A DNA stretch of 13,243 nt from Bacteroidales bacterium UBA1217 (lineage in GTDB: Bacteria; Bacteroidota; Bacteroidia; Bacteroidales; P3). This document shows, one piece after another, positions 1 through 7,570 of the stretch (position 1 is the stretch's first letter; each line of letters opens with the position of its first letter). The stretch is from assembly GCA_002309335.1 (NCBI GenBank), contig DBXH01000039.1, positions 1 to 13,243 on the forward strand, written 5' to 3'. The position numbers and the translations under genes are program-made. Below the pieces are notes generated by a model. The model saw only the letters and a list, made by a program, of their open reading frames with translations. It was not told the origin of the DNA and did no database searches.

Positions 1-53
1 AGAGCACCTGACTGTTAATCAGGGGGTCGCAGGTTCAAGTCCTGCTTGGGGAG
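1..53 (+). tRNA. tRNA-Asn (GUU), 5' end cut by window
   Basis: This is the 3' part of a tRNA-Asn gene. Bases 1-54 are identical to 102-155, the corresponding part of the complete tRNA-Asn that follows. The anticodon loop CTGTTAA with GTT at 14-16, the T arm and the 3' acceptor strand TTGGGGA (46-52) plus discriminator G are present. By alignment about 21 bases (the 5' acceptor strand and most of the D arm) lie left of the window. CCA is not encoded. Confidence 0.95.
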
Positions 54-80
54 CAGATTTTTAGGTTAAGAATATGTTAT

Positions 81-154
81 TCCTCAATAGCTCAGTTGGT
101 TAGAGCACCTGACTGTTAATCAGGGGGTCGCAGGTTCAAGTCCTGCTTGGGGAG
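81..154 (+). tRNA. tRNA-Asn (GUU)
   Basis: This is a complete 74-nt tRNA that decodes AAC and AAU. Acceptor strand TCCTCAA pairs with TTGGGGA (one T-G wobble). The D arm is GCTC/GAGC, the anticodon stem CCTGA/TCAGG with loop CTGTTAA and anticodon GTT at 115-117, the variable loop is five bases, and the T arm GCAGG/CCTGC carries TTCAAGT. The discriminator base is G and CCA is not encoded, so a nucleotidyltransferase must add it. It is the second of two tandem copies 101 bp apart and is followed by a terminator, so the pair is probably one transcript. Confidence 0.98.
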
Positions 155-160
155 CGGAGA

Positions 161-188
161 AGGCTGTAAAAAAACAGCCTTTTTTCGT
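161..188 (+). terminator. Intrinsic terminator of the tRNA-Asn array
   Basis: A perfect 7-bp stem, AGGCTGT (161-167) with ACAGCCT (174-180), encloses an all-A loop and is followed at once by TTTTT. It starts six bases after the tRNA end, which places it as the end of the tRNA transcript. It also stands 18 bases before the start codon of the next gene. Confidence 0.9.
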
Positions 189-205
189 TTTTAAACGTTC
201 CTCTT

Positions 206-457
206 GTGAAGACAACAATCATAGTGTTTATTGCAACTGTACTGATAATAGTACTATGCCTTGCCGGACTTGGAATCAAGACTTTGGTTCGAAAAAACGG
301 CGAACTTAAACGCCATTGCAGTGGAATGGACCCCTATAGCGGCAAGCGTAACGGATGTGTGTGCGCTTCGCAACACAGCTCTACGTGCAACGAGCGCAAA
401 CATCATCCTTACCAGCCGTTGGATGTAAACGAGAACCTGATGGAGGAAATCAAATAA
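206..457 (+). CDS. Small single-pass membrane protein with a four-cysteine motif (NqrM-like?)
   Basis: This is an 83-residue protein with GTG as the likely start; there is no upstream ATG in frame before the terminator. Residues about 3-25 form one hydrophobic membrane segment. A short basic stretch follows (KTLVRKNGELKRH), then a cysteine pattern: C38, C51, C53 and C60, spaced C-x12-C-x-C-x6-C. The tail is hydrophilic. The plan of one helix, a basic linker and a C...CxC...C cluster recalls NqrM (DUF539), a small protein needed to mature the Na+-translocating NADH:quinone reductase, which many Bacteroidales have. That link is from memory of the family pattern and is only a hypothesis; no nqr gene is visible here. 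It could equally be one of the unnamed small membrane proteins common in this order. The end overlaps the convergent nnrD by 8 bp. No clear promoter is visible. Confidence 0.72.
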   Translation: MKTTIIVFIATVLIIVLCLAGLGIKTLVRKNGELKRHCSGMDPYSGKRNGCVCASQHSSTCNERKHHPYQPLDVNENLMEEIK

Positions 458-1271
458 GCAGAGCGTCAATGATATCCGACGCGATGACAGAAGCCTGCGG
501 ACGCCTTTGAGAGGCTATGTCACCGGCTTTGCCGTGAAGACGAACAGCAAGTGCGGCTATATCCATAGAGTTATATGATTCCTTATTGTGCCTACGCTGA
601 TAGGCAACCGATTGCGACACAACGCCGAGTAATATACCGGTAAGCACATCGCCGCTTCCGGCGGTAGCCATACCCGCGTTACCCGTATTGTTGATGACAG
701 GCCTGACGTTTGGGGCATAAATAGTTGTATGATGAGCCTTTTTGACGATAATAAGGTTATGTATGTCAGCCATCTTCTGCGGCTCGGCGTCGGCAAACAG
801 GCGTTCGTATTCCTTGACGTGAGGCGTGATGATTGCGCCCAAAGCAAGATGGAGCGATTCGGGATGCTGCGCTAATATATTGAGAGCATCGGCGTCAAGC
901 ACCAAATGTTTGTTTTGTTTATGGCAAACAGTCAATGTTTCCATCAAAGCATTTTGTGTTGCTTCGCCTGTACCTATACCGGGTCCAATGGCAATAGCGT
1001 CATATCGCTCGAGGTTGGCTGGCAATGAAGAGAAGAAACATTCATCTTTGTCGATCGATACCATCGCTTCAGGGATGGAGGTTTGAAGCACGTTGACCCC
1101 GGCGCGTGGAGTGTGTACCGTAAGGAGCCCTACACCCGAGCGAAGACAGGCGCGGGCTGCTAGGATGGCTGCACCCATTTTGCCGTAGGAGCCGGCGATG
1201 AGTAGTGCATGACCGTAGTCGCCCTTGTGCGACTCAGGGTCGCGATTGAACAAGAAGTCAGGAGTAATCAT
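450..1271 (-). CDS. nnrD: ADP-dependent (S)-NAD(P)H-hydrate dehydratase, stand-alone
   Basis: This is a metabolite repair enzyme of the cytoplasm. It dehydrates damaged NADH or NADPH hydrate back to the normal cofactor using ADP. The 273 residues match the ribokinase-like C-terminal half of YjeF-type proteins: HKGDYGH (15-21), IGPGIG (95-100), LDADALN (125-131), TPHVKEYERL (149-158), and NAGMATAGSGDVLTG (198-212) with the likely catalytic Asp208. The length fits a stand-alone NnrD of about 270-280 residues. Many bacteria fuse this domain behind an NnrE epimerase domain; here the epimerase is missing, and an in-frame TAA two codons before the ATG shows the protein cannot extend upstream. A strong terminator hairpin ends only seven bases before the start codon, so expression probably depends on read-through from the M16 gene or on a promoter I cannot see. 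Confidence 0.95.
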   Translation of the reverse strand: MITPDFLFNRDPESHKGDYGHALLIAGSYGKMGAAILAARACLRSGVGLLTVHTPRAGVNVLQTSIPEAMVSIDKDECFFSSLPANLERYDAIAIGPGIGTGEATQNALMETLTVCHKQNKHLVLDADALNILAQHPESLHLALGAIITPHVKEYERLFADAEPQKMADIHNLIIVKKAHHTTIYAPNVRPVINNTGNAGMATAGSGDVLTGILLGVVSQSVAYQRRHNKESYNSMDIAALAVRLHGKAGDIASQRRPQASVIASDIIDALLI

Positions 1272-1278
1272 GGTTTAT

Positions 1279-1311
1279 AAAAAAGTGACAGCGCGCAAAG
1301 CGCGCTGCCAC
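1279..1311 (-). terminator. Strong intrinsic terminator between the M16 gene and nnrD
   Basis: CAGCGCGC (1289-1296) and GCGCGCTG (1300-1307) form a perfect 8-bp GC-rich stem with a 3-base loop. It extends by three more pairs (1285-1287 with 1309-1311) across one mismatch. Read on the minus strand, six T residues (1284-1279) follow the stem directly. It lies 22 bases after the M16 stop codon and ends seven bases before the nnrD ATG, so it can end the M16 transcript and would also act as a leader hairpin for nnrD. Termination is read from structure only. Confidence 0.85.
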
Positions 1312-1333
1312 CACTCTATTTTTATGAAAACTA

Positions 1334-4180
1334 TTAATTCTCAGGTTTAAGAGTACCTACTGCATAGTGGCCAAGGTCGAAATATCTCTTTGCCAAACGC
1401 TTGATATCCATAGTGGAGAGGCTGTTGACCATAGCCTCATAGTCGGTGATGTTAGCGTCGCGGCTCTCATTATACATATAACTGCCCATAATCTGGCCCA
1501 TCCAGAAGCCATTCTCCTGCATTCTGGTCTCACGTTCCTTGATCATCTGCAGTTTGACTTTGTGGAGAGTCTCGCGGTCGCATCCCTTCTTGGCAAATTC
1601 CTTGAGCAGGTCGATAGCGGCCTTTTCAACGCTTTCGCAGTTTTCAGGAGCACACTGGAGATAGAAAAGCCATGTCACAGAACCTGCAAAGTCGATATCA
1701 TAGGATACCATCGACATTGGGCTATAGGTTTCACCCATCTTCTCGCGGATAACCTCTGTGGTACGGATCTGCAGAGCCTCACCGAGAGCGCTTACTGCAA
1801 TACGTTCGCGGAGGTCGACCTTGCCTGGGAAATCGTCAGATTCACCCATTATAAGAACCATACCCTGTTTGTCGGTACCGGCAAGTGTCAGGCTGTGGTT
1901 TACGCCCTTTGCCAGTTTGGGGCTCTTGTCGAGTTTGGGTTCGTTTTTCTGCTTGCCGTTGGTGGGCAGGATGTTGAGATACTTGGCAATAGTCTTGACA
2001 TTGTCGTCGCTGATGTTACCAACGAAGAAGAATATCTGGTCGCTGGCATCGGCAAAGCGCTGACCATATATTTCATATACTCGTTCATAGTCGATGCCGT
2101 CAATATCCTTTTCGGTCGGCATAACGACAACGCGCGGATTGTGGTCATAGGCCATCTCATAGAAGTCCTTCATAAACTTGGCCTGCGGGTTGGCTGCGGC
2201 CATACGCACCTGGGTGTGAAGGGTCTCTATGTTGCGGTCAAACGATTCCTTATCCTTGCGAGGTGCCTCATAGTAGAGGTCTACCAACTGCATCATTGTC
2301 TCAAGATCCTTGGGAACACAACTGCCACGGAATCCCTGCGTGGTTCCACCGATCGTAGGACTTACACTTATAGTCTTGCCCTGCAGTTTCTTGCCGAGCT
2401 GGCTGCTGCTGAAGTTGGCGATACCTGCATCGTCGACAAGGCTTGCTACATGGCTGGCCATAAAGGCCTCTTTGTCGCCATAGAGGGCGGTGCCGCCGAA
2501 TGAATAACTCTGCATTTGGATTTCATCCTCCTTGTAGTTGGTCTTCTTCACAACGAAGCGAATGCCGTTAGGAAGAACATACTCGGTATAATCCAACACA
2601 CTATTCTGCGAAAGGACAACAGGCTGAACATCCTCCACTTCCTTGCTAAACAGAGGCTCGTCCTTGTAGGTGTCTACCCAAGGCTCGGTGGTGACCTTCT
2701 TGCTGTCGTTGACAATTTTGAGAACGGCGTCCTTGGTAGGAATGCTGTAACCTTCCTTCTCGGGAGCGGTAAGAACAAATATAAAGTTCTCGTCGGTAAT
2801 CCAGTCTTTCACAACATTGTTGACCTCTTCGAGAGTGATTTCAGGCACAAACTCACGAGCGTATGCGTCTTCCTGACGGATACCAGGTATAACGTCGCCA
2901 AAAAGGTAGTGCTGTGTGTATTCATCGGCAAACGAATTGCTCTGAGTCTTGTTGAGCTCCTTGGCTGCCTTGCGGTAGCTTTCCAGCAAGCTCTCCTTGG
3001 CTCTGTCAAGCTCGGTCTGCAGAAAACCATGGTCGTCGACACGCTTCATCTCCTTGAGCAGCATAGCAACGCACTCTTCGATGCGGTTGTCCTTGGGATA
3101 TGCGGTAAGAACAGCGCAGTCAAGCTTGGCAAGGAAACTGCCATAGCCACCGCCTGCATATAGGAATGGAGCTGTAGCTTTCTCTGCCATCTCGCCAAAA
3201 CGGGAATTGATAATCGACTCGGCAAGGTTGCGCACCAGCATCTGGCGATAGTCGCCAATAGTGCCCTTCGGAGCCTCAGGACGTTTCCAGTACATCTGAA
3301 TGTTGGCCGACGAAGCCTCCTTATCGGTAGCAATGGCTACAAGGGGTTCCTTGTTGTTGGGAACATTGTAGTACGGACGCTCCTTGGGATTGGCGGGCAT
3401 CTTGTTGTCATTAAAATACTCTTTAACTTTAGCCTCAATCTCGTCAACATTGATGTCTCCGACGATGATTACAGCCTCCAGGTCGGGACGATACCAGTCC
3501 TCATAGAAGCGCACGATTGTCGGACGCTGGAAGTTCAGAAGAACCTCTTCCTTTCCGATAGGAATACGGTCGGCATAACGTGAATCCTTGAACATAATGG
3601 GCCAATACTGCTTCTGCAGACGATCCTGGGCACCCAAGCGGCCGCGCCACTCTTCAATGATGACTCCGCGCTCGGCATCGATTTCCTTGGGATCCATCAA
3701 CAGCTTGCTTGCCCAGCCGTCAAGGATTTTCATACCCATTTCGAGCATTTCGGCATCGTTGGGCATATTGACGTAGTAAACTGTTTGGTCAAAGCTCGTG
3801 TATGCGTTCACGTGACCGCCAAACTGCACTCCCTTGGCCTGCAACTTGCTGATCAGCTCGTTGTGAGGATAGTACTCGGTGCCGTTGAAAGCCATATGCT
3901 CAGTGAAGTGAGCCAGACCCAGCTGGTCCTCATCCTCAAGGACAGAACCCGCATTGATGGCCAGACGGAACTGAACACGGCCTTCAGGCTTTTTGTTGGC
4001 ACGGATGTAGTAGGTGATGCCGTTGTCAAGCTTGCCCATACGCACCTTCTTGTCAACAGGAACCTTGGCCGTGAGGTCTGATTTTTTCTCTTTCTTGCCG
4101 CCCGTTGTGCCAAGCTGAGCAAAGCTCATACCGGCGGTGGCAATCAAAAAGAGGAACAGGATAAAAAGTCTTTTCTTCAT
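1334..4180 (-). CDS. Secreted M16 family zinc metallopeptidase (pitrilysin/insulinase type)
   Basis: This is a 948-residue protease, probably periplasmic or cell-surface. A signal peptide spans about residues 1-21: a basic start, a hydrophobic run and an FAQ cleavage region. The first M16 half carries the inverted zinc motif HFTEH (91-95), with the third ligand expected in ERGVIIEEW (170-178, most likely Glu177). The second half (about 530-948) has no HxxEH but keeps the IREKMGETYSP pattern (about 825-835) typical of the inactive half. A length of 900-950 fits two fused M16 halves that form a clamshell around a peptide. The start is the ATG before the signal peptide, about 50 bases downstream of a good Bacteroidota promoter. 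A terminator follows the stop, so the gene looks monocistronic apart from read-through into nnrD. The substrate cannot be told; such enzymes usually degrade short unfolded peptides. Confidence 0.95.
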   Translation of the reverse strand: MKKRLFILFLFLIATAGMSFAQLGTTGGKKEKKSDLTAKVPVDKKVRMGKLDNGITYYIRANKKPEGRVQFRLAINAGSVLEDEDQLGLAHFTEHMAFNGTEYYPHNELISKLQAKGVQFGGHVNAYTSFDQTVYYVNMPNDAEMLEMGMKILDGWASKLLMDPKEIDAERGVIIEEWRGRLGAQDRLQKQYWPIMFKDSRYADRIPIGKEEVLLNFQRPTIVRFYEDWYRPDLEAVIIVGDINVDEIEAKVKEYFNDNKMPANPKERPYYNVPNNKEPLVAIATDKEASSANIQMYWKRPEAPKGTIGDYRQMLVRNLAESIINSRFGEMAEKATAPFLYAGGGYGSFLAKLDCAVLTAYPKDNRIEECVAMLLKEMKRVDDHGFLQTELDRAKESLLESYRKAAKELNKTQSNSFADEYTQHYLFGDVIPGIRQEDAYAREFVPEITLEEVNNVVKDWITDENFIFVLTAPEKEGYSIPTKDAVLKIVNDSKKVTTEPWVDTYKDEPLFSKEVEDVQPVVLSQNSVLDYTEYVLPNGIRFVVKKTNYKEDEIQMQSYSFGGTALYGDKEAFMASHVASLVDDAGIANFSSSQLGKKLQGKTISVSPTIGGTTQGFRGSCVPKDLETMMQLVDLYYEAPRKDKESFDRNIETLHTQVRMAAANPQAKFMKDFYEMAYDHNPRVVVMPTEKDIDGIDYERVYEIYGQRFADASDQIFFFVGNISDDNVKTIAKYLNILPTNGKQKNEPKLDKSPKLAKGVNHSLTLAGTDKQGMVLIMGESDDFPGKVDLRERIAVSALGEALQIRTTEVIREKMGETYSPMSMVSYDIDFAGSVTWLFYLQCAPENCESVEKAAIDLLKEFAKKGCDRETLHKVKLQMIKERETRMQENGFWMGQIMGSYMYNESRDANITDYEAMVNSLSTMDIKRLAKRYFDLGHYAVGTLKPEN

Positions 4181-4565
4181 TTTGTTAATTGTTTTTTAAT
4201 ATGTTATATTTATTTTTAAGATTAGTCATAAAATGCAAAAATACGTTTTTTTGTTTGATTGGGCAAAATTATTTTCGTATTGTTTTCTAATTAGACGTTT
4301 GAGGTGTGCAAAATATTACAGGTTGTGAAAAAAAAATTTTTAAGGGTATAAAATTTTAGGTTATTGGTTTGTTTTTGTCTTTTTAAACTCTGGGTCAATT
4401 CTAGGTCAACACTGGGGTGCAAAAGCCCGTGGCTCGCGCAGAACTGATTCGTGCGTCACATATAGAAACTTCTTACGTCCCATTAAACGACGCCACCAGT
4501 TTTGAAAAATGGTATAAGAAATCCTGCCTAAAGGAACGAAAACCGACCTCGTCCAAATTACTTTG
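4181..4565. other. 385-bp non-coding stretch between the S41 and M16 genes
   Basis: The half next to the M16 gene (4181-4390) is strongly AT-rich and holds its promoter, plus an A9T5 tract at 4328-4341. The other half (about 4391-4565) is of mixed composition and is the 3' region of the S41 gene. It contains the direct repeat GGTCAA at 4393 and 4404 (11 bp apart) and, read on the minus strand, a hairpin with a 7-bp stem and one bulge (4455-4437), then a weak small stem with TTTT (about 4435-4421) that might end the S41 transcript. I see no supported gene here; short open frames look like chance. Confidence 0.5.
4236..4267 (-). promoter_or_regulatory. Bacteroidota-type promoter of the M16 peptidase gene
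   Basis: On the minus strand TTTG (4267-4264) is followed after 20 bp by TATTTTTG (4243-4236). This fits the Bacteroidota -33 TTTG and -7 TAnnTTTG consensus with normal spacing. Transcription should begin near 4229, leaving a leader of about 50 bases before the ATG at 4180. The surrounding DNA is very AT-rich. Confidence 0.7.
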
Positions 4566-6716
4566 TCATTTCTTGTTTTTGTTCCTCCGAAACAAGACAA
4601 CAGCCACTAACGCCAACATACCTAATGATACCAACATCCATATCCACAGACAATTTGCCTTCTTTGGAGCGTCGGCTTCGGCAAAAGGATCCTCGTCGCT
4701 GAGGTATTTGCCATCGGCTATAAGCTTCAGGGCATATTCTAGCATAACATCGGTCTCGCCGTCGGCACCCATTGTAATTTCGTTATAGGTAAGCGGCAAT
4801 TCATAGTCGGGCAGCAATCCTCTGCCCCAAGGTGTGCGGGCACAAACAGTGGTGTCGAAAACCACCTTTACCATCGGAATTTCAATGGTACGCAACGTAT
4901 TGGGCAGACATACAAAAGCCTTTTCGATTGCTGTAATATAATGATAGGCGGAACCCGTCTCACGACCAACACTAACGCCGCGACGGTTGCGTACCAATAC
5001 TGACGGAAATATCGTTGCCGCCGACATCGAACTGCCATTGGTTAGCACATACACCCGTCCGGTGTACTGATGGCTGCTGTCGGGCAGTATGCAACTGCTT
5101 GTCTCGACGCTGTCAAAACTGTAGTAACCTGACTTGCCTTTCAACTGGACATAATCAGGAAACAGAATCTCGTCCTTTGTGTGGTTCTCGCTGTATTGGA
5201 GCATTTCAAAGTTACCCTTTTTCTTCACATAGAGGTGACCGCCACGCTGACGGTTCAGAGGCTGTTGGGCAAAACAGGACAGCAGTTTGTTCAAAACAGA
5301 GGGTTCTCCGCCCGGGTTAGAGCGCAGGTCTATTATCATATTGGACGACTTGCATTCGCCTATCCATCGTATAATCCTCTCCAGCTTATCGTCGGTTATG
5401 TTGAAACTCCTGAGCGAGAGATAAGCTGTTGAATCGTTGATCTGGCGTATGGTATATACGCTATCCGGATCACGGAGAACATTGATGTTTCTCCATGATA
5501 GTATGCGCGGTATTGGCGTATACTGGATATTTAACTCGAAAGGATATTTGCAGAACGGAATCTCCACTTCCTCGCCATTGGCGAATACAACGCGGTCCTT
5601 GCTATCGGTCGTCGCATCAAGGTTCATCATCCCGCAGTAGAAAGAGAGCATTGTCAGCTTCTCTTCCATAGCACTCTGCACATTATGGTCGTATAGGTGC
5701 ATAAACTGACGGGCTTTGTCGGCATAGTCGCGAGGGGCTATACCATTGATGTTGGCTACAACTCGACCCACATATTGCTCATATCCGCTATATCCTCCCA
5801 CCACACGTAGTGTATCGTCACACCAAGAGTATATCAGCACCGGAACGTAAATAGGGTTTGCTTTGACGTCGAAGCGGTCAGGCATCGGCGAAAGGTGGCT
5901 GTCGTGAAGCAAATGCGAGAAGAGCACTATCGGCTTCTGTGTGTTGAGCGGTACGGGTTTGGTTACCGACCGGCGAAGGGCATCCATCGTGTCGTGAAAC
6001 TCTGAGTCGCTCATTCGCTCATTCAACGAGGGATAGAGTTCTAATATGGCTTTTTCGAGAAAAGTAAGGTCCTCCCGCATTTTTTCGACCGGAAGGGGAT
6101 CTTCTCGCTCAACGATGTCAAGATGGAACTTGCTCTCCACTCCGAACGGCGACAATGGGTCGTCGTTCATATTGTTGGGAAGGCTGACGCCAATCAGCAG
6201 CGAAGGCTTACGGATGCCCCTGTAGGAGTATGACAATTGCCCTATGGTGTCGCCTGCAGATATCGTCTGTCCATTCCTAAAATAGTATTCACCCTTGAGT
6301 CCCATTATAAATACTTTGCGACCGTCGGCTATTTGGATTCTAATATCCCCAACCAAATACTTGGGATCGATATCTTTGTTCTTTGATGCAATATTGGAGA
6401 TATTCTCATTCCACGTTTCTTGCAGGGAGATCCCGAATCCTTTCATAAAACCCATGTGGGGAATGTAGGAGATACCAACCGAAATAACTGTTCCGTCGAC
6501 AGGACATAGCACCACATCGCCTTCCTCGCCACCAATGAAGAGATCACAGCAGTTGAATTCTTTCTCGATGTGGGAATTGGGCGGGCTTACTATTTTTTCG
6601 CCTGCCTTGTGGCCTGCCATAGGCCAAAGCCACGTTTGAGCATTAGAAATTGACATTTGAAGCAGGGCGATGAACAACACCATCGCAGACCTGAGCAAGG
6701 AACTGTTTCTTTTCAT
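4566..6716 (-). CDS. Secreted membrane-anchored S41 family peptidase with N-terminal degenerate M23-like domain
   Basis: The protein has 716 residues. A signal peptide spans about 1-26 (cleavage near SNA-Q). Residues about 28-205 resemble an M23/LytM beta-barrel (WPMAG, then CPVDGTVISVG at 71-81 and SAGDTIGQLSY at 153-163). However, the HxGxD metal site reads FNCCD (54-58) and the HxH site reads as PSLLIGVSL (171-179), so it is probably not a metallopeptidase. From about 208 an S41 helical cap follows with HDSH (271-274), a possible catalytic His. The S41 core has IIDLRSNPGG (461-470), YVLTNGSSMSAATIF (556-570, nucleophile probably Ser565) and VGRETGSA (583-590). The CtpA-type GKG lysine is absent, which suggests a tricorn-like rather than Ser-Lys mechanism. 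A C-terminal membrane helix (about 688-709) with a basic RRNKNKK end anchors it. It lies 50 bp downstream of cdaA and no separate promoter was found. The substrate is unknown. Confidence 0.88.
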   Translation of the reverse strand: MKRNSSLLRSAMVLFIALLQMSISNAQTWLWPMAGHKAGEKIVSPPNSHIEKEFNCCDLFIGGEEGDVVLCPVDGTVISVGISYIPHMGFMKGFGISLQETWNENISNIASKNKDIDPKYLVGDIRIQIADGRKVFIMGLKGEYYFRNGQTISAGDTIGQLSYSYRGIRKPSLLIGVSLPNNMNDDPLSPFGVESKFHLDIVEREDPLPVEKMREDLTFLEKAILELYPSLNERMSDSEFHDTMDALRRSVTKPVPLNTQKPIVLFSHLLHDSHLSPMPDRFDVKANPIYVPVLIYSWCDDTLRVVGGYSGYEQYVGRVVANINGIAPRDYADKARQFMHLYDHNVQSAMEEKLTMLSFYCGMMNLDATTDSKDRVVFANGEEVEIPFCKYPFELNIQYTPIPRILSWRNINVLRDPDSVYTIRQINDSTAYLSLRSFNITDDKLERIIRWIGECKSSNMIIDLRSNPGGEPSVLNKLLSCFAQQPLNRQRGGHLYVKKKGNFEMLQYSENHTKDEILFPDYVQLKGKSGYYSFDSVETSSCILPDSSHQYTGRVYVLTNGSSMSAATIFPSVLVRNRRGVSVGRETGSAYHYITAIEKAFVCLPNTLRTIEIPMVKVVFDTTVCARTPWGRGLLPDYELPLTYNEITMGADGETDVMLEYALKLIADGKYLSDEDPFAEADAPKKANCLWIWMLVSLGMLALVAVVLFRRNKNKK

Positions 6717-6766
6717 ATTGTTAATGGTTTATGGTTATAAAAAGGTGTGTCTTTGTTTTTTTAGAA

Positions 6767-7549
6767 TCAGAGTGCTGATTCAAGGTAGTGGCGGAGCTGG
6801 ACGGGGGTTACGTCGTGGTATATCTGTCCACCTACGGCATAGGAAATGGCTCCTGTTTCTTCGCTGACGATGACCGAGATAACGTCGAGCTGCTCGGTGA
6901 CACCGATGGCCGAGCGGTGACGAAGTCCGAGATTGGGGTCAATGCTGTTGTTTGACGATACAGGAAGAATGCATCGGGCAGCAACAACTTGGTTGCCTTT
7001 GACAAGGACAGCGCCGTCGTGGAGTGGCGAATTCTTGAAGAAAAGGGTTTCTAGCAATGCCGACGAGACGATGGCGTCAATGCGCTCGCCAGTATTGATG
7101 ATGTCGTTGACCTCGTTCTGGCGGATGAAAACGATGAGTGCGCCGGTCTTGCTCTGCGACATATGCATGCAAGCCTGGATATAGGGCTCGAGTTCAACAC
7201 CGTTTTGCTGATCGGACATACGTTTTTTCCAGAAGCGGAAGCGCTTGAGGAAATTGTCGCCGTCTATGGTGGTCTTTGTCCCGACAAGAAGCAGGAAACG
7301 GCGTATTTCTGGCTGGAAGACGATGATGAGGAGTATGAGTCCTATGGATATAAACTGCCCGAGTATGGTGGATGTGAGCCGCATACCGAAGAGCGACGAG
7401 ACTTGCCAGAGTACATAAATGATGACCAATGCCCAAAAAATGCGAAGCACGTTGGTGCCGCGGACGGCTTTGTAAATTTGGTAAGCAAGAAAGGCGACAA
7501 GAAAGATGTCGATAATGTCTACAAATGTTATTGTGGGGAGACCTTGCAT
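6767..7549 (-). CDS. cdaA: Diadenylate cyclase CdaA, c-di-AMP synthase
   Basis: This membrane enzyme joins two ATP into the second messenger c-di-AMP, which controls potassium and osmotic balance and cell-wall stability in many bacteria. The 260 residues start with three membrane helices (about 9-28, 35-53, 60-80). The cytoplasmic DAC (DisA_N) domain follows, with the signature motifs DGA (178-180) and RHR (210-212) inside SPLHDGAVLV and LGLRHRSAIG. Length and order match CdaA/DacA rather than DisA. It begins 21 bp after folP on the same strand. The folP-cdaA pair recurs in Bacteroidota from my memory of those genomes, so co-transcription is likely. No CdaR-type regulator or phosphodiesterase gene is visible in this window. 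Confidence 0.96.
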   Translation of the reverse strand: MQGLPTITFVDIIDIFLVAFLAYQIYKAVRGTNVLRIFWALVIIYVLWQVSSLFGMRLTSTILGQFISIGLILLIIVFQPEIRRFLLLVGTKTTIDGDNFLKRFRFWKKRMSDQQNGVELEPYIQACMHMSQSKTGALIVFIRQNEVNDIINTGERIDAIVSSALLETLFFKNSPLHDGAVLVKGNQVVAARCILPVSSNNSIDPNLGLRHRSAIGVTEQLDVISVIVSEETGAISYAVGGQIYHDVTPVQLRHYLESAL

Positions 7550-7570
7550 TTTTTATTTAAAGTTTAAAAG

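Noticed and set aside
1367..2503. A 378-codon open frame on the plus strand, antisense to the M16 gene
   Set aside because: It lies wholly inside a well-supported gene on the other strand, its translation has no recognisable family or signal, and such antisense frames arise from codon bias. The same holds for the frame at 2516-3163.
4406..4600. A 64-codon minus-strand frame after the S41 gene
   Set aside because: It overlaps the end of the S41 gene in another frame, has no family resemblance I can name and no visible start signal. I treat the region as non-coding, though a gene remnant is possible.
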